Shown here piece after piece: positions 16,394-24,898 of a stretch of DNA of 64,000 nt. Made by a program: the position numbers and the translations under genes. The notes beneath the pieces were generated by a model. It made no database searches. It was not told where the DNA came from and was given only the letters and a program-made list of their open reading frames with translations. The stretch covers positions 244,254-308,253 of the forward strand of contig JAUSBK010000001.1 in the NCBI GenBank assembly GCA_030652115.1. The letters are read 5' to 3'. Each line of letters begins with the position of its first letter. The stretch's first letter is position 1. The DNA comes from Coriobacteriia bacterium (GTDB lineage: Bacteria > Actinomycetota > Coriobacteriia > Anaerosomatales > Anaerosomataceae).

Positions 16394-17344
16394 ATGAAGG
16401 AGAAGATCGCGGTGCTCATGGGCGGGCAGTCGCTCGAGCGTGAGGTCTCGCTCGTGAGCGGACAGCGCGTGTGCGACGCGCTCGAGGCCGAGGGCTACAA
16501 GGTTCTTGCTCTCGACGTGACGCCGGAACTCGTGACCACGCTCCGCAGCGAGAAGCCGGACGCTGTCTACATCGCGCTCCACGGCAAGTACGGCGAGGAC
16601 GGCACGGTGCAGGAGCTGCTCGAGTTTCTCGGCATCCCGTACACCGGCCCGGGTGTCGTAGCCTCCACGCTCGCCTGGGACAAGTCGCTCAGCAAGCGGC
16701 TGTTCCGGATCGAGGGCGTGCCCACGCCGGCGTGGGTGGCGTTCACCGCCGACGCCTTCAAGCAGATGGGCGCTGCCACGGCGCTCGACCTCGTGCCGGA
16801 CGCCGTGGGGGGCTTCCCGGTCGTCGTGAAGCCGTCGAAGCAGGGTTCCGCACTCGGCCTCACGAAGGTCGAGACTGCCGAGGCGCTGCCCGAGGCGCTG
16901 CTCACCGCACTCTCCTTCGGCGACACGGCGATTGTGGAGAAGTGGATCGACGGGCGCGAGCTCGCCGTCTCCGTGCTCGACGGGCCGGACGCTCCGCGCG
17001 TGCTGCCTCCGGTCGAAATGGTGCCGGTCTCGGGACTGTTCGACTTCTCGGCGATGTACACGCCGGGCGAGACCGAGTACTACGTGCCCGCACGGCTCTC
17101 CGAGACCGAGATGGCCGAGGTCGTGGCGCTCGCCGCCCGGGTGCACCAGCTGCTCGGGTGCCGGCATGTGAGCCGCGTGGACATGGTACTCGGTGCCGAC
17201 GGTGTCCCCTACGTTCTCGAAGCGAACACGTCACCGGGCATGACCGAGATGTCGCTTCTGCCCATGGCAGCGGCGGCCGTCGGCATCGACTTCCAGGAGT
17301 TGGTAGGACTTCTGGTACGCTCTGTACGACACGAAGGCGCGTGA
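16394..17344 (+). CDS. ddl: D-alanine--D-alanine ligase
   Basis: A 316-residue ATP-grasp ligase. It contains KIAVLMGGQSLEREVSLVSG at the start, VYIALHGKYGEDGTVQ, GIPYTGPGV, KPSKQGSALGLTKV for ATP binding, and the C-terminal metal-binding element PYVLEANTSPGMTEMSL. These are the standard Ddl motifs. The enzyme joins two D-alanines for peptidoglycan precursor synthesis in the cytosol. The gene is four bases after the aminotransferase stop and thus under the T-box, an unusual regulatory setting for ddl. The in-frame region upstream of ATG 16394 belongs to the aminotransferase gene in another frame. Confidence 0.93.
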   Translation: MKEKIAVLMGGQSLEREVSLVSGQRVCDALEAEGYKVLALDVTPELVTTLRSEKPDAVYIALHGKYGEDGTVQELLEFLGIPYTGPGVVASTLAWDKSLSKRLFRIEGVPTPAWVAFTADAFKQMGAATALDLVPDAVGGFPVVVKPSKQGSALGLTKVETAEALPEALLTALSFGDTAIVEKWIDGRELAVSVLDGPDAPRVLPPVEMVPVSGLFDFSAMYTPGETEYYVPARLSETEMAEVVALAARVHQLLGCRHVSRVDMVLGADGVPYVLEANTSPGMTEMSLLPMAAAAVGIDFQELVGLLVRSVRHEGA

Positions 17345-17411
17345 TGGGTACATACACCAATGCCGTCAGGCGCCCGTAATGTAACCGCACGATCCCGGAG
17401 GTGGCTTCATC

Positions 17412-17876
17412 ATGTATGACTATCGCAGGGGAGAGAGCATCCTTGGCGCGTTCCTTCTCGGTGGAATCGTAGGTGCCGCACTCGGTCTGCTGTTCTCACC
17501 GCGGTCCGGACGCGATAACCGCGAGTTCGTCGCAGCCAAGGCCCAGGAGTACTGGGGTGAGGGCAAGGAGTTCTACGAGACGTCTCGAGCCAAGGTCGTT
17601 GACGAGACCGAGGAGATCCGCGCCAAGATCGACGCGGCGCGCGATCGGCTGAAGGACCAGGTCGACTCCGTCTCACAGCAGGCCAAGGAGAAGGTTCACG
17701 AGATCGCACCGCAGGCGAAGGACGCCGTCGCCAAGGCCGGCACGTCGGTGAAGACCGGCGTCGAAACGGTCGAGGGCAAGGCACAGGGTGTGCTCGACAA
17801 GCTGGCCGAGAAGACCGCTCCGGGAGTGGAACCAATCGCCGATCTGGCGGCTCCCGAGGCGCCTTTCGCCGAGTAA
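17412..17876 (+). CDS. YtxH-domain protein
   Basis: A 154-residue protein preceded by GGAGGTGG. The N-terminal helix (ILGAFLLGGIVGAALGLLFSPRSG) is the YtxH signature: a glycine-rich membrane segment followed by PxSG. The remainder is a long charged helical region with DARDRL/KDQVDSVSQQAKEK-type heptads and Lys/Ala-rich segments resembling LEA or apolipoprotein-like repeats. YtxH proteins are stress-associated membrane-anchored proteins of unclear function. It is separated from ddl by 67 bases. Confidence 0.8.
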   Translation: MYDYRRGESILGAFLLGGIVGAALGLLFSPRSGRDNREFVAAKAQEYWGEGKEFYETSRAKVVDETEEIRAKIDAARDRLKDQVDSVSQQAKEKVHEIAPQAKDAVAKAGTSVKTGVETVEGKAQGVLDKLAEKTAPGVEPIADLAAPEAPFAE

Positions 17877-17896
17877 CGCGCTGCTCGCGCTATCAT

Positions 17897-17932
17897 GAGG
17901 GGCCGGTCGCTCCGCGCGACCGGTCCCTTTCG
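17897..17932 (+). terminator. Terminator after the YtxH gene
   Basis: GGGGCCGGTCGC pairs with GCGACCGGTCCC across a short loop, followed by TTTCGGTCTT. Confidence 0.65.
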
Positions 17933-17960
17933 GTCTTCAGACCACGGGAGATGAGCCGGC

Positions 17961-18653
17961 TTGCCGCGTATGACGTCCTACAACGGCCGAAGTGTCCTGG
18001 GGAGCGATGGGCGTGCTCTGGGGCGCGTGAACGCGGTCCTGTTCCACGCGTCCGAACCGCGCGTGGTCGGCGTTCAGATCGATCCGGGCGTCCTACTCGG
18101 CGTTATCGACCGGAAGCCCTCCTTCGCGCTGCTCACCGAGCTCGCGCTCAGCGAGGACCGCATGTCATTCCAGCTGTCCGACACCCGACTGCCGAAAGAC
18201 GGCGCCGGCGAACGCGCTCTCGGCTTCAGCTGGGACGACTCGGTCATCTGGCTACGGATGCCGGTACGCTCCGAGGACGGCGGGGAGGTCGGCACCGTGC
18301 ACGACGTGACGTTCGACGCCGAGACGGGCGTGGTCACGCTGCTTCGCATCTCGGGCGGCGCTGTGGGCGATGTCGCCGTCGGCAGGCTCGAGGTGCCCGG
18401 TGAGCTCGTGCGCGGTTTCGACGGCGAGGCCGTGGTGGTGCTCCCCGGCTACGCCGACATCACGGCGGAGGGTGGTGCGGCCAAGGTCGTCGCCTCGGGT
18501 GTCGCCGTGGTGAAGTCGCGGGGAGGCCAGGTGGCCGAAGGAGCGCTTGAGGTCGGTGTCGCGGCCTCCCGGGCGCTCGGTCGCTCGATCAAGGGCGGGG
18601 CCATCCGCAAGGCGATAGACAAAGCGAAGTCGCTCATGGACGAGGACGGGTAG
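17961..18653 (+). CDS. PRC-barrel-domain protein
   Basis: A 230-residue protein with two PRC-barrel-like beta modules (about 5-85, starting YNGRSVLGSDGRALGRVNAV, and about 95-160, with MPVRSEDGGEVGTVHDVTFD). A helical alanine-rich C-terminus ends KAIDKAKSLMDEDG. PRC barrels bind proteins or RNA and occur in RimM, photosynthetic reaction centres and, in this window, at the N-terminus of the MgtE-like protein. TTG 17961 is favoured by GGGAG ten bases upstream; ATG 17970 is the alternative. The GNAT gene follows six bases later. Confidence 0.65.
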   Translation: MPRMTSYNGRSVLGSDGRALGRVNAVLFHASEPRVVGVQIDPGVLLGVIDRKPSFALLTELALSEDRMSFQLSDTRLPKDGAGERALGFSWDDSVIWLRMPVRSEDGGEVGTVHDVTFDAETGVVTLLRISGGAVGDVAVGRLEVPGELVRGFDGEAVVVLPGYADITAEGGAAKVVASGVAVVKSRGGQVAEGALEVGVAASRALGRSIKGGAIRKAIDKAKSLMDEDG

Positions 18654-18659
18654 GCGGCC

Positions 18660-19304
18660 ATGGCGCGTCGTCTCATAGGGTTGAGCATCGCCGACAGGGA
18701 CCACCTGCCTGCGCAGTGCTCCGACTGTGTGTTCTGGGAGTCCGCTGAGGTGCTGCCGCGCGAGTGCGGGTCGGCGTGCGACGCCCGAATCGCCGCCGAC
18801 TGGGTGCGCACGGTAGCCGCCGAGTGGGGTGAGTGCGGCCGAGTAGCCGTCGAGGACGGGGCGTTCCTCGGCTTCATCAAGTACGCGCCTCCCGGCTATC
18901 TGCCGCAGGCGTGGAACATGCCGTCCGGCCCGCCGCTCGAGGGTGCACCGCTGATCGCCTGCATGCACCTGGCGCCCGAGGCGCGGCGCCACGGCCTCGG
19001 CGGCGTGCTGCTGCGGGCTGCGTTGCGCGACCTGGCGGGTCGGGGAGAGCGGACGGTCCAGACGTATGCGCTTGCGCGCCGCACGGACTACGAGAACGCG
19101 CCGATGGTGGGTGTCGAGTTCCTGCTGCGCAACGGCTTCACGGTCGTGAGGCCGCATCCGGAGGTGCCGCTGCTCAAGCTCGATCTCAAGTCGCTTGTCT
19201 CGTGGTCGGATAACCTCGAGGCGGTTCTCGAATCGCTGCGCATCCCCGTGCGGGTGCCCAAACGGGCCCCTGCCACGATCGCATCCGGCGGGCGACGCCC
19301 GTGA
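18660..19304 (+). CDS. GNAT-family N-acetyltransferase with cysteine-containing N-terminus
   Basis: A 214-residue protein. The N-terminal 45 residues carry CSDCVFWE and CGSACDAR, a possible metal site. The GNAT core follows (VAVEDGAFLGFIKYAPP, then MHLAPEARRHGLGGVLLRAAL, the acetyl-CoA-binding R/Q-x-x-G-x-G/A-type loop). The C-terminus resembles other family members with VEFLLRNGFTVVRPHPEVPL. Acetylation target unknown. It overlaps the YbaK gene by four bases (GTGA), implying coupled translation. Confidence 0.78.
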   Translation: MARRLIGLSIADRDHLPAQCSDCVFWESAEVLPRECGSACDARIAADWVRTVAAEWGECGRVAVEDGAFLGFIKYAPPGYLPQAWNMPSGPPLEGAPLIACMHLAPEARRHGLGGVLLRAALRDLAGRGERTVQTYALARRTDYENAPMVGVEFLLRNGFTVVRPHPEVPLLKLDLKSLVSWSDNLEAVLESLRIPVRVPKRAPATIASGGRRP

Positions 19305-19795
19305 CCGACGAGTCCGCGGCGCCATCCGGTCGTGCATCGGCCGAACGAGTGCGCCGCTTTCTGGACGCGCACGGTCTTGCGGATGGCGTGCGGACCTTCG
19401 ATGTCTCGACGAAGACCGCGCAGGCCGCCGCCGAGGCGGTCGGCTGTGAGCTCGGGCAGATCGCCAAGTCGCTCGTCTTCACCGCCGACGGGACTCCCGT
19501 GCTGGCAGTGGTTGCAGGAGACCGACGCGGAGACGCAGTCGCGATAGGCGCGGTGACCGGTGCGACGAAGGTCAGGCTGGCCGACCCTGGCACGGTCCTT
19601 GCGGCCACAGGGTATACTGTCGGTTCCGTCTCGCCGTTCGATCTGCCCGCGGCGCTGACGGTGTTGATAGACGAGTCGCTGGGCCGCTACGACACGGTCC
19701 TGCCGGCCGCCGGGACCGCGAACTCCGTGGTCCCCGTGCCGTTCGATCGGCTTGTCGGACTCACGGGCGGACGAGTGGTATCCATCGGCCGATAG
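19301..19795 (+). CDS. YbaK/EbsC-type aminoacyl-tRNA deacylase
   Basis: A 164-residue protein with the YbaK fold. STKTAQAAAEAVGCELGQIAKSLVF contains the conserved active-site lysine, LAVVAGDRRGD and VTGATKVRLADP follow, and the glycine loop is TVGSVSPFD near residue 108. Family members remove mischarged amino acids from tRNA-Pro or tRNA-Cys in trans. Substrate assignment is not possible from sequence alone. It starts with GTG inside the preceding gene's stop. Confidence 0.85.
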   Translation: MTDESAAPSGRASAERVRRFLDAHGLADGVRTFDVSTKTAQAAAEAVGCELGQIAKSLVFTADGTPVLAVVAGDRRGDAVAIGAVTGATKVRLADPGTVLAATGYTVGSVSPFDLPAALTVLIDESLGRYDTVLPAAGTANSVVPVPFDRLVGLTGGRVVSIGR

Positions 19796-19802
19796 TGGGG
19801 TT

Positions 19803-20927
19803 ATGAGCATCAGGAGACGCATAGCGCGCGGGGCGCGCGTTGTTCTGGTGGTCCTTCTGCTGGGCATCGTCGTCCCCTACACGCACCAGGGCTACGCGGC
19901 GATCGCTGTAACGGTTAACGGCGAGTCGGTCTCGCTTGCACGCGGCGCCACGGTCGAGGACGCCATCGAAAGCTGCGACGGGCTGCGCAACGGGCGAGTC
20001 TGGTCGGTCGCAAGCCATCGTGTGCTCTCCGAGTCGGTGTGCCGCCCCGGCCACGCACAGCTGAACGGCGCCTCGGTGCCACTCTCGGCCGCGGTCCGCA
20101 ACGGCGATCGCATCGAGACCGTCCCCGGCGAGGATGTCGTCGAACCTGTGGTCGAGGAGTTCGTCGAGGTCGAGGTCCCCGCACGCACGATCGGCGCGGG
20201 CTCGGTGCCGAAGGTCGCAGTGGCGGGAACCCCGACCGTGCTCCTGGTGACCAAGGGCGCCGTCTCCGGTGAGACTGTGACGACCGAGACGGTCTCGGTC
20301 GGCGTCCCTGCGGTGGTTCGCATGGTTCCCGAGCCTGGCGCCAACGTGGTCGCACTCACCTTCGACGACGGGCCGTGGCCGGGACAGACCGAGCAGGTGC
20401 TCGCGATCCTGCAGGAGCGCAATGTGCCCGCGACGTTCTTCATGCTCGGCATGCGCGTGGAGCGTGCCCCGGATCTTGCGCGGTCGGTCGTGAACGCAGG
20501 CCATCTCGTGGGTAACCACACGTACTGGCACGTCGACCTCAGCGGGGTGCAGCCCGACGTGGCTCAGTGGGAGATCGAGGCCACCAGCCAGCTCATTCTG
20601 GAGACCACCGGTGTGCGCCCGGCGTGGATCCGCGCGCCCGGCGGCAGGCTTGGCGGGCCGGCCCAGGCGTACATCGCGCAGACGGGGATGCGTCATGCCC
20701 TGTGGACGGTCGACCCGCAGGACTGGAACGAGGGCAAGACGCCCGAGGACCTCGCGTGGAGCGTCATCTCCTCGGCACACCCCGGAGCGGTCATCGTGTT
20801 GCATGACGGCGGCGGCAACCAGGCGACGACCATCGCCGCGCTCCCGCTGATCATCGATGGACTGCGCTACTACGGCTACGAGTTCGTGACCCTCGACGAG
20901 CTTCCGACGGTCAGGTCTGACTGGTAG
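19803..20927 (+). CDS. Secreted polysaccharide deacetylase with DUF348-like and G5 domains
   Basis: A 374-residue protein. A signal peptide/anchor is at about 1-35 (ARVVLVVLLLGIVVPYTHQGYA). A DUF348-like ubiquitin-type module follows (about 36-105), then a G5-like stretch (about 115-180, with VPARTIGAGSVPKVAVAGT). The NodB domain (about 180-370) has VVALTFDDGPWPGQT, LVGNHTYWHVDLS, WIRAPGG and VIVLHDGGG. The TFDD, H-x-x-x-H and His motifs of the metal-dependent de-N-acetylase are present, so it probably deacetylates peptidoglycan or a surface glycan. Its 3' end overlaps the convergent gene by 17 bases. Confidence 0.88.
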   Translation: MSIRRRIARGARVVLVVLLLGIVVPYTHQGYAAIAVTVNGESVSLARGATVEDAIESCDGLRNGRVWSVASHRVLSESVCRPGHAQLNGASVPLSAAVRNGDRIETVPGEDVVEPVVEEFVEVEVPARTIGAGSVPKVAVAGTPTVLLVTKGAVSGETVTTETVSVGVPAVVRMVPEPGANVVALTFDDGPWPGQTEQVLAILQERNVPATFFMLGMRVERAPDLARSVVNAGHLVGNHTYWHVDLSGVQPDVAQWEIEATSQLILETTGVRPAWIRAPGGRLGGPAQAYIAQTGMRHALWTVDPQDWNEGKTPEDLAWSVISSAHPGAVIVLHDGGGNQATTIAALPLIIDGLRYYGYEFVTLDELPTVRSDW

Positions 20928-21519
20928 CGCACCTCACGGTTCGGGTGGGGGTCACCAGGATGTCGACCGGACGGTCGCGGTCTTCGTGGGGGACCTCATC
21001 GAAGACCTGCTCGTCGTAGGCGATGCCGATCGTCGGCGGTGCGCCATCGGGGCCGGCGAACAGCGTGTCGTAGTAGCCTCCTCCAAAGCCGAGCCGGTTC
21101 CCCTCGAGGTCGAACGCGACGCCCGGGACCACGATCACCGAGAGATCGGTAAGCACGGCACCGGGAGTGCCGTCGACAGGCTGCAGCAGGCCATACGGTC
21201 CTTCGGCGAGCACATCGTGGCTGTCGACCCAGTGGATGGTGAGGTCACGACCGCCCGCGACGCGTGGATACGCGATCCGCTTTCCGAGGTCGCGCAGTGC
21301 GTCCTCGAGCACGCTTGGGTCGGCCTCTTCGGGAGAGGCGCCGTACAGCATGACCGAGGCGGCGTCGGCGATTTCGGGCAGCTGAAGTGCGCGCTCGGCG
21401 ATCGCATACGCGTGGGCCACACGCATCTCGGGCAACACGGTTCGCCGCGCCGCCCGCGCCCGCAGTCGGACGACGGTCTTGGCGCGGTCGAGTTCCTCGT
21501 GGCTGGAAGCGAATACCAT
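20911..21519 (-). CDS. 5-formyltetrahydrofolate cyclo-ligase
   Basis: A 202-residue protein. The N-terminal basic helix (RAKTVVRLRARAARRTV) binds phosphate. The signature VVPGVAFDLEGNRLGFGGGYYDTLFA contains the ATP-binding G-x-GGGYYD loop. The enzyme converts 5-formyl-THF to 5,10-methenyl-THF in one-carbon metabolism. It is the last gene of the minus-strand unit that begins with the M-box, 20 bases after the Nramp gene, so it may be co-transcribed. It is an ATP/Mg2+-dependent enzyme but otherwise has no obvious link to metal transport. Confidence 0.9.
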   Translation of the reverse strand: MVFASSHEELDRAKTVVRLRARAARRTVLPEMRVAHAYAIAERALQLPEIADAASVMLYGASPEEADPSVLEDALRDLGKRIAYPRVAGGRDLTIHWVDSHDVLAEGPYGLLQPVDGTPGAVLTDLSVIVVPGVAFDLEGNRLGFGGGYYDTLFAGPDGAPPTIGIAYDEQVFDEVPHEDRDRPVDILVTPTRTVRCATSQT

Positions 21520-21539
21520 ACGCTCAGCATACCCCGCCG

Positions 21540-22790
21540 TCAGCCGATGCCAACGAGTGTCATAACCAGAAGTGCCCCGGTGAGGGTGATAACGACGGCG
21601 ATGGTGGTCCAGGAGAGCACGTTGTTGAGACGCCCGTTGACGTGTCTGCCCATGATCGTCCGGTCGTTGATGATGATCATCATGAACACCAGCAGGAACG
21701 GAAGCAGCACGCCGTTGATCACCTGAGAGACCAGCATGATGGCGATGAGGTCGAGTCCCGGGATGAGGATCACCGCGGCGGCCGCGACGATGACGAAGGT
21801 GTAGAGGGAGTTGAACAGCGGCGCCTCGGCCCAGCTTCGGTCGAGGCCGGACTCCCAGCCGAACGCTTCGCAGATCGCGTAGGACGAGGTGAGCGGCAGC
21901 ACCGCCGCGGCGAGCACCGAGGCGGACAACAGGCCGATGGAGAACAGCAACTCGGCGTAGGGGCCGGCGAGTGGCGCGAGCGCCCGGGCCGCATCCTCGG
22001 CGCCGGTGATCTGGATCCCCGCGGGGTGCAGGACGGTCGCGGTGGTGATGATGATGAAGCAGGCGATCAGGTTGGCTGCGAGCGCGCCCACCATCACGTC
22101 CCAGCGTGCAAGCGACCACTCCTTCACGGTGGTGCCCTTGTCCACGATGTTGCTCTGAAGCAGGAACTGCATCCACGGTGCGATGGTCGTACCGGTCAGG
22201 CCGATGGCGAGCGCGATGAACGCGCGGTCGGGGATTACCGTGGGGACCACGAACGAACGCCCGACCTCGAGCCAGTCCGGTCCGGCGAGGAACGCCGCAA
22301 CGACGTACGCGATGAAGATCGACGACAGCGCGAGCAGCACGTTCTGGACCCGCCGATAGCTCCCGCGCACCACAAGCAGCCACACGACGAGCGCCGCCAC
22401 CGGCACCGAGACGAAGCGCGGCACGCCGAAGATCTCCATGGCCGCGGCGATTCCCGCGAACTCGGCCACGGTGGTGGCCGCTGTGCTCGCGAGCAGCATG
22501 AGCATCGCGCCGAAGGTCAGCCGAACGCCGAAGCGCTCGCGGATGAGTGCGGCGAAGCCCTTGCCGGTGACGGCTCCCATCCGCCCCGCCATCTCCTGCA
22601 CGATCATGAAGCTCGGCGTCATGGCGAGCATCATCCACAGCATCGCGTAGCCGTACTTCGCGCCGGCGACCGAGTACGTGGAGATGCCACCGGCGTCGTT
22701 GCCCGCCGACGCGGCGATGATCCCCGGGCCGATGACGGCCAGGAGCGCGAAGAACGGCAGCCGCCGCTTCTTGTCGGTCGTGGAACTCAC
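21540..22790 (-). CDS. Nramp-family transporter, probable Mg2+ type (NRMT-like)
   Basis: A 416-residue polytopic protein of about 11 helices. Helix 1 reads GPGIIAASAGNDAGGIST; relative to the canonical D-P-G-N this is D-A-G-G, keeping the Asp and losing the Asn. Helix 6 reads GTTIAPWMQFLLQS where Mn/Fe transporters have IMPHN, so the metal-coordinating Met is Ala. Loss of that Met accompanies loss of transition-metal selectivity in the family, and NRMT proteins described from the coriobacterium Eggerthella lenta carry Mg2+. The gene starts at a GTG three bases after the MgtE-like stop, downstream of an M-box, which supports Mg2+ as substrate. Transport specificity is inference. Confidence 0.85.
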   Translation of the reverse strand: MSSTTDKKRRLPFFALLAVIGPGIIAASAGNDAGGISTYSVAGAKYGYAMLWMMLAMTPSFMIVQEMAGRMGAVTGKGFAALIRERFGVRLTFGAMLMLLASTAATTVAEFAGIAAAMEIFGVPRFVSVPVAALVVWLLVVRGSYRRVQNVLLALSSIFIAYVVAAFLAGPDWLEVGRSFVVPTVIPDRAFIALAIGLTGTTIAPWMQFLLQSNIVDKGTTVKEWSLARWDVMVGALAANLIACFIIITTATVLHPAGIQITGAEDAARALAPLAGPYAELLFSIGLLSASVLAAAVLPLTSSYAICEAFGWESGLDRSWAEAPLFNSLYTFVIVAAAAVILIPGLDLIAIMLVSQVINGVLLPFLLVFMMIIINDRTIMGRHVNGRLNNVLSWTTIAVVITLTGALLVMTLVGIG

Positions 22791-22793
22791 GCG

Positions 22794-24671
22794 TTAGCCC
22801 TGAGGCATAAGGTCAGCCGAGACCCACAGGACGCCGGCCAGATAGGCTGCGGCCATGTAGATCGCTGCGGCGGCAATCATGGCCGTCACGGCGAGCGCTG
22901 TTCCCGAAACGCGCTTCCCCTCATCGCTGCGCTTGAGTGCGAGGTGGCCCAGTATCGTGCCTACCAGCACGGATAGCAGCATCGCGGAGAACGTGGCCAC
23001 TCCGAAGGGCATCGCGAAAAGGGCTGCTCCGCCATACCCGAGCCAGATGAACGCATAGGCAAGGGCGGCAGCGACCAGGCCCGTCACCACGCCGATGGAT
23101 GACTCGCGCAGCAGGCGGCGAGCCAGGGATGGACGACTCTCCGAATCGGCACCCTCGATCAACTCAGCGAGGCTTCGCGACGAGATCTCCTCGATCGTGC
23201 GCAACAACACCGGCATCAGCACGAGCGCCCACGGCACGAATCGGACCAGTGCGGTGGTCACCGCCGTGTCCATCGTCTCGGCGAGCCCGGGCCGGACGGT
23301 GTAGTACACGGCGAGGTACAGGAGCAACGCGCCGGTCCATACGAACACCCACGCGGCGCGTCGCACCAGCCACCACCACGTGTTCGCCAGCCCGCCGCGC
23401 TCGCGCGTGGAGCCGGTAGCGATCGCCAGATCCTCGGCGGACTCCTCCTCCATGACATCGAGGGCGTCGTCGACGGTCACGATGCCGAGCAGCTTGCCGG
23501 TCTCGTCCACCACCGGGAGCGCGAGCAGGTCGTACTTGCTCATCGTGTCGGCCACGTCTTCCTGGTCGTCGTCGGGACCGACCATGATGACCTCGCGCTC
23601 CACCAGCCCGGCCACCGGAGTCGTGGGCTCAGACATCACGAGGTCGCGCAGCGAGATCACGCCCTCGAGGCGCCGGTTCTCGTCCACCACGTAGATGTAG
23701 TAGATGCTCTCGTGCTCGGCCGCGCCGGTGCGCAGGTAGTCGATCACCTGCTGGACGGTCATCTCGTCGTTTACGGTGGTGACCTCGGGCGTCATGATGC
23801 CGCCCGCTGTCTTCTCGCGGTAGCCGAGGAGCGAGCGGATGGCGCTCGCCTCCTGCACGCCCATCAGGCGCAGCAGCGCCTCGGCCTTGTCGTACGGCAG
23901 GTCGCCGATGATGTCGGCCGCGTCGTCGGGGTCCATCTCTTCGAGGATGTCGGACGCCCGCTGATCGCCGAGGTCGTCGATGAGGTCTGCCTGGAACTCG
24001 TCCTCGAGCTCGGCGACCGTGAGTGCGGCCTGCACGTTGTCGAGGTGCTCGAACACCCGCGCGCGCTGCGTGGGGCCGAGTTGCTCGAGCACGTCGGCCA
24101 CGTCGGCGGGGTGCAGCTCGTGCAGCCGCTTGTGGGTGACGGAGAGCCGCACGTGGCTGAGGTCGCGGTCGAGCAGGTCCATGTAGTTCCACGCGATGAG
24201 GCTCTCGGGAAGCTCGCGGCCGACGAGTCTGGCCAGTCCCGCCGCCGCATGCTCGACCACCGGATGCAACCCGCGCAGAATGCCGCGGATGCCCACCTCG
24301 GCGCCGAGTAGCCGGAGCTGGCCCTTGCTCTCGGAGAGCTTGAGGTCGTTCACGCGCACGACCTTCATGCCCTGGGTGTCGACGATCTGCTTGTTGAGCA
24401 GGTCGCGCGCGAGCAGCACCTCGTCGGGCTGCAGGTAGCTGAAGCGCAGCGCGGGGCGCTCGGCCGAGAGCTCGACGTGCTCGTCGGTGAGCGCGGCCAC
24501 GTACTTGCGCCATGACAACATGAACGGTGTCTTGGTGGGGCCGAGGAAGGCGAGTGAGGTGACGCGCGGGAACACTTCGCCGGTGGCGATCGCGATGTCG
24601 CTGATCTCGCCGATGACCTCGCCGGCAGCATCCACCACCGGCTTGCCCAGCATCTGGGTCAGGTAGAACAT
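22794..24671 (-). CDS. MgtE-like protein: PRC-barrel, MgtE N domain, two CBS, degenerate membrane domain
   Basis: A 625-residue protein. PRC-barrel-like modules occupy about 1-130 (MLGKPVVDAAGEVIGEISD). The MgtE N superhelix spans about 170-280 (LHPADVADVLEQLGPTQRARV, MDPDDAADIIGDLPYDKAEALL) and two CBS domains about 285-405. Five hydrophobic segments fill about 430-620. The membrane part aligns in layout with MgtE but lacks the GGNxG segment and the pore aspartate: where MgtE has SGP..TTL.D, this has SGTALAVTAM. It may thus sense Mg2+ and regulate the adjacent Nramp rather than conduct ions. It is the first gene behind the M-box. Confidence 0.85.
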   Translation of the reverse strand: MFYLTQMLGKPVVDAAGEVIGEISDIAIATGEVFPRVTSLAFLGPTKTPFMLSWRKYVAALTDEHVELSAERPALRFSYLQPDEVLLARDLLNKQIVDTQGMKVVRVNDLKLSESKGQLRLLGAEVGIRGILRGLHPVVEHAAAGLARLVGRELPESLIAWNYMDLLDRDLSHVRLSVTHKRLHELHPADVADVLEQLGPTQRARVFEHLDNVQAALTVAELEDEFQADLIDDLGDQRASDILEEMDPDDAADIIGDLPYDKAEALLRLMGVQEASAIRSLLGYREKTAGGIMTPEVTTVNDEMTVQQVIDYLRTGAAEHESIYYIYVVDENRRLEGVISLRDLVMSEPTTPVAGLVEREVIMVGPDDDQEDVADTMSKYDLLALPVVDETGKLLGIVTVDDALDVMEEESAEDLAIATGSTRERGGLANTWWWLVRRAAWVFVWTGALLLYLAVYYTVRPGLAETMDTAVTTALVRFVPWALVLMPVLLRTIEEISSRSLAELIEGADSESRPSLARRLLRESSIGVVTGLVAAALAYAFIWLGYGGAALFAMPFGVATFSAMLLSVLVGTILGHLALKRSDEGKRVSGTALAVTAMIAAAAIYMAAAYLAGVLWVSADLMPQG

Positions 24672-24816
24672 ATGGCTCCTTCCCTCCCGGCGGCTATCGC
24701 CGGCAGGTCGATCGTGACGGGGGTCCCGGACCCCGACGCGATCGTCAGGAGCCGGGACCTAGGGACTTGATGGAGTCACCAGGGTCCGTTTCTCTCGGCA
24801 ACAGTGCAGACGACGA

Positions 24817-24849
24817 AAAGAGGCCCCTCATCTGTGAGACGGGGACCTC
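24817..24849 (-). terminator. Riboswitch-controlled terminator in the mgtE-like leader
   Basis: On the minus strand GAGG(T)CCCC pairs with GGGGCCTC across an 11-12 base loop and is followed by TTTT. It lies between the M-box aptamer and the gene, the expected place for an expression platform that stops transcription when Mg2+ is plentiful. Confidence 0.75.
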
Positions 24850-24898
24850 GCTGCGGCGTGCACCGCGTACGACGCGGCATCAGGCTCGCCGCACCGCT

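Noticed and set aside
21387-22976. A 529-codon plus-strand frame opposite the Nramp gene
   Set aside because: The product is low-complexity and charged, while the minus strand encodes a well-defined transporter.
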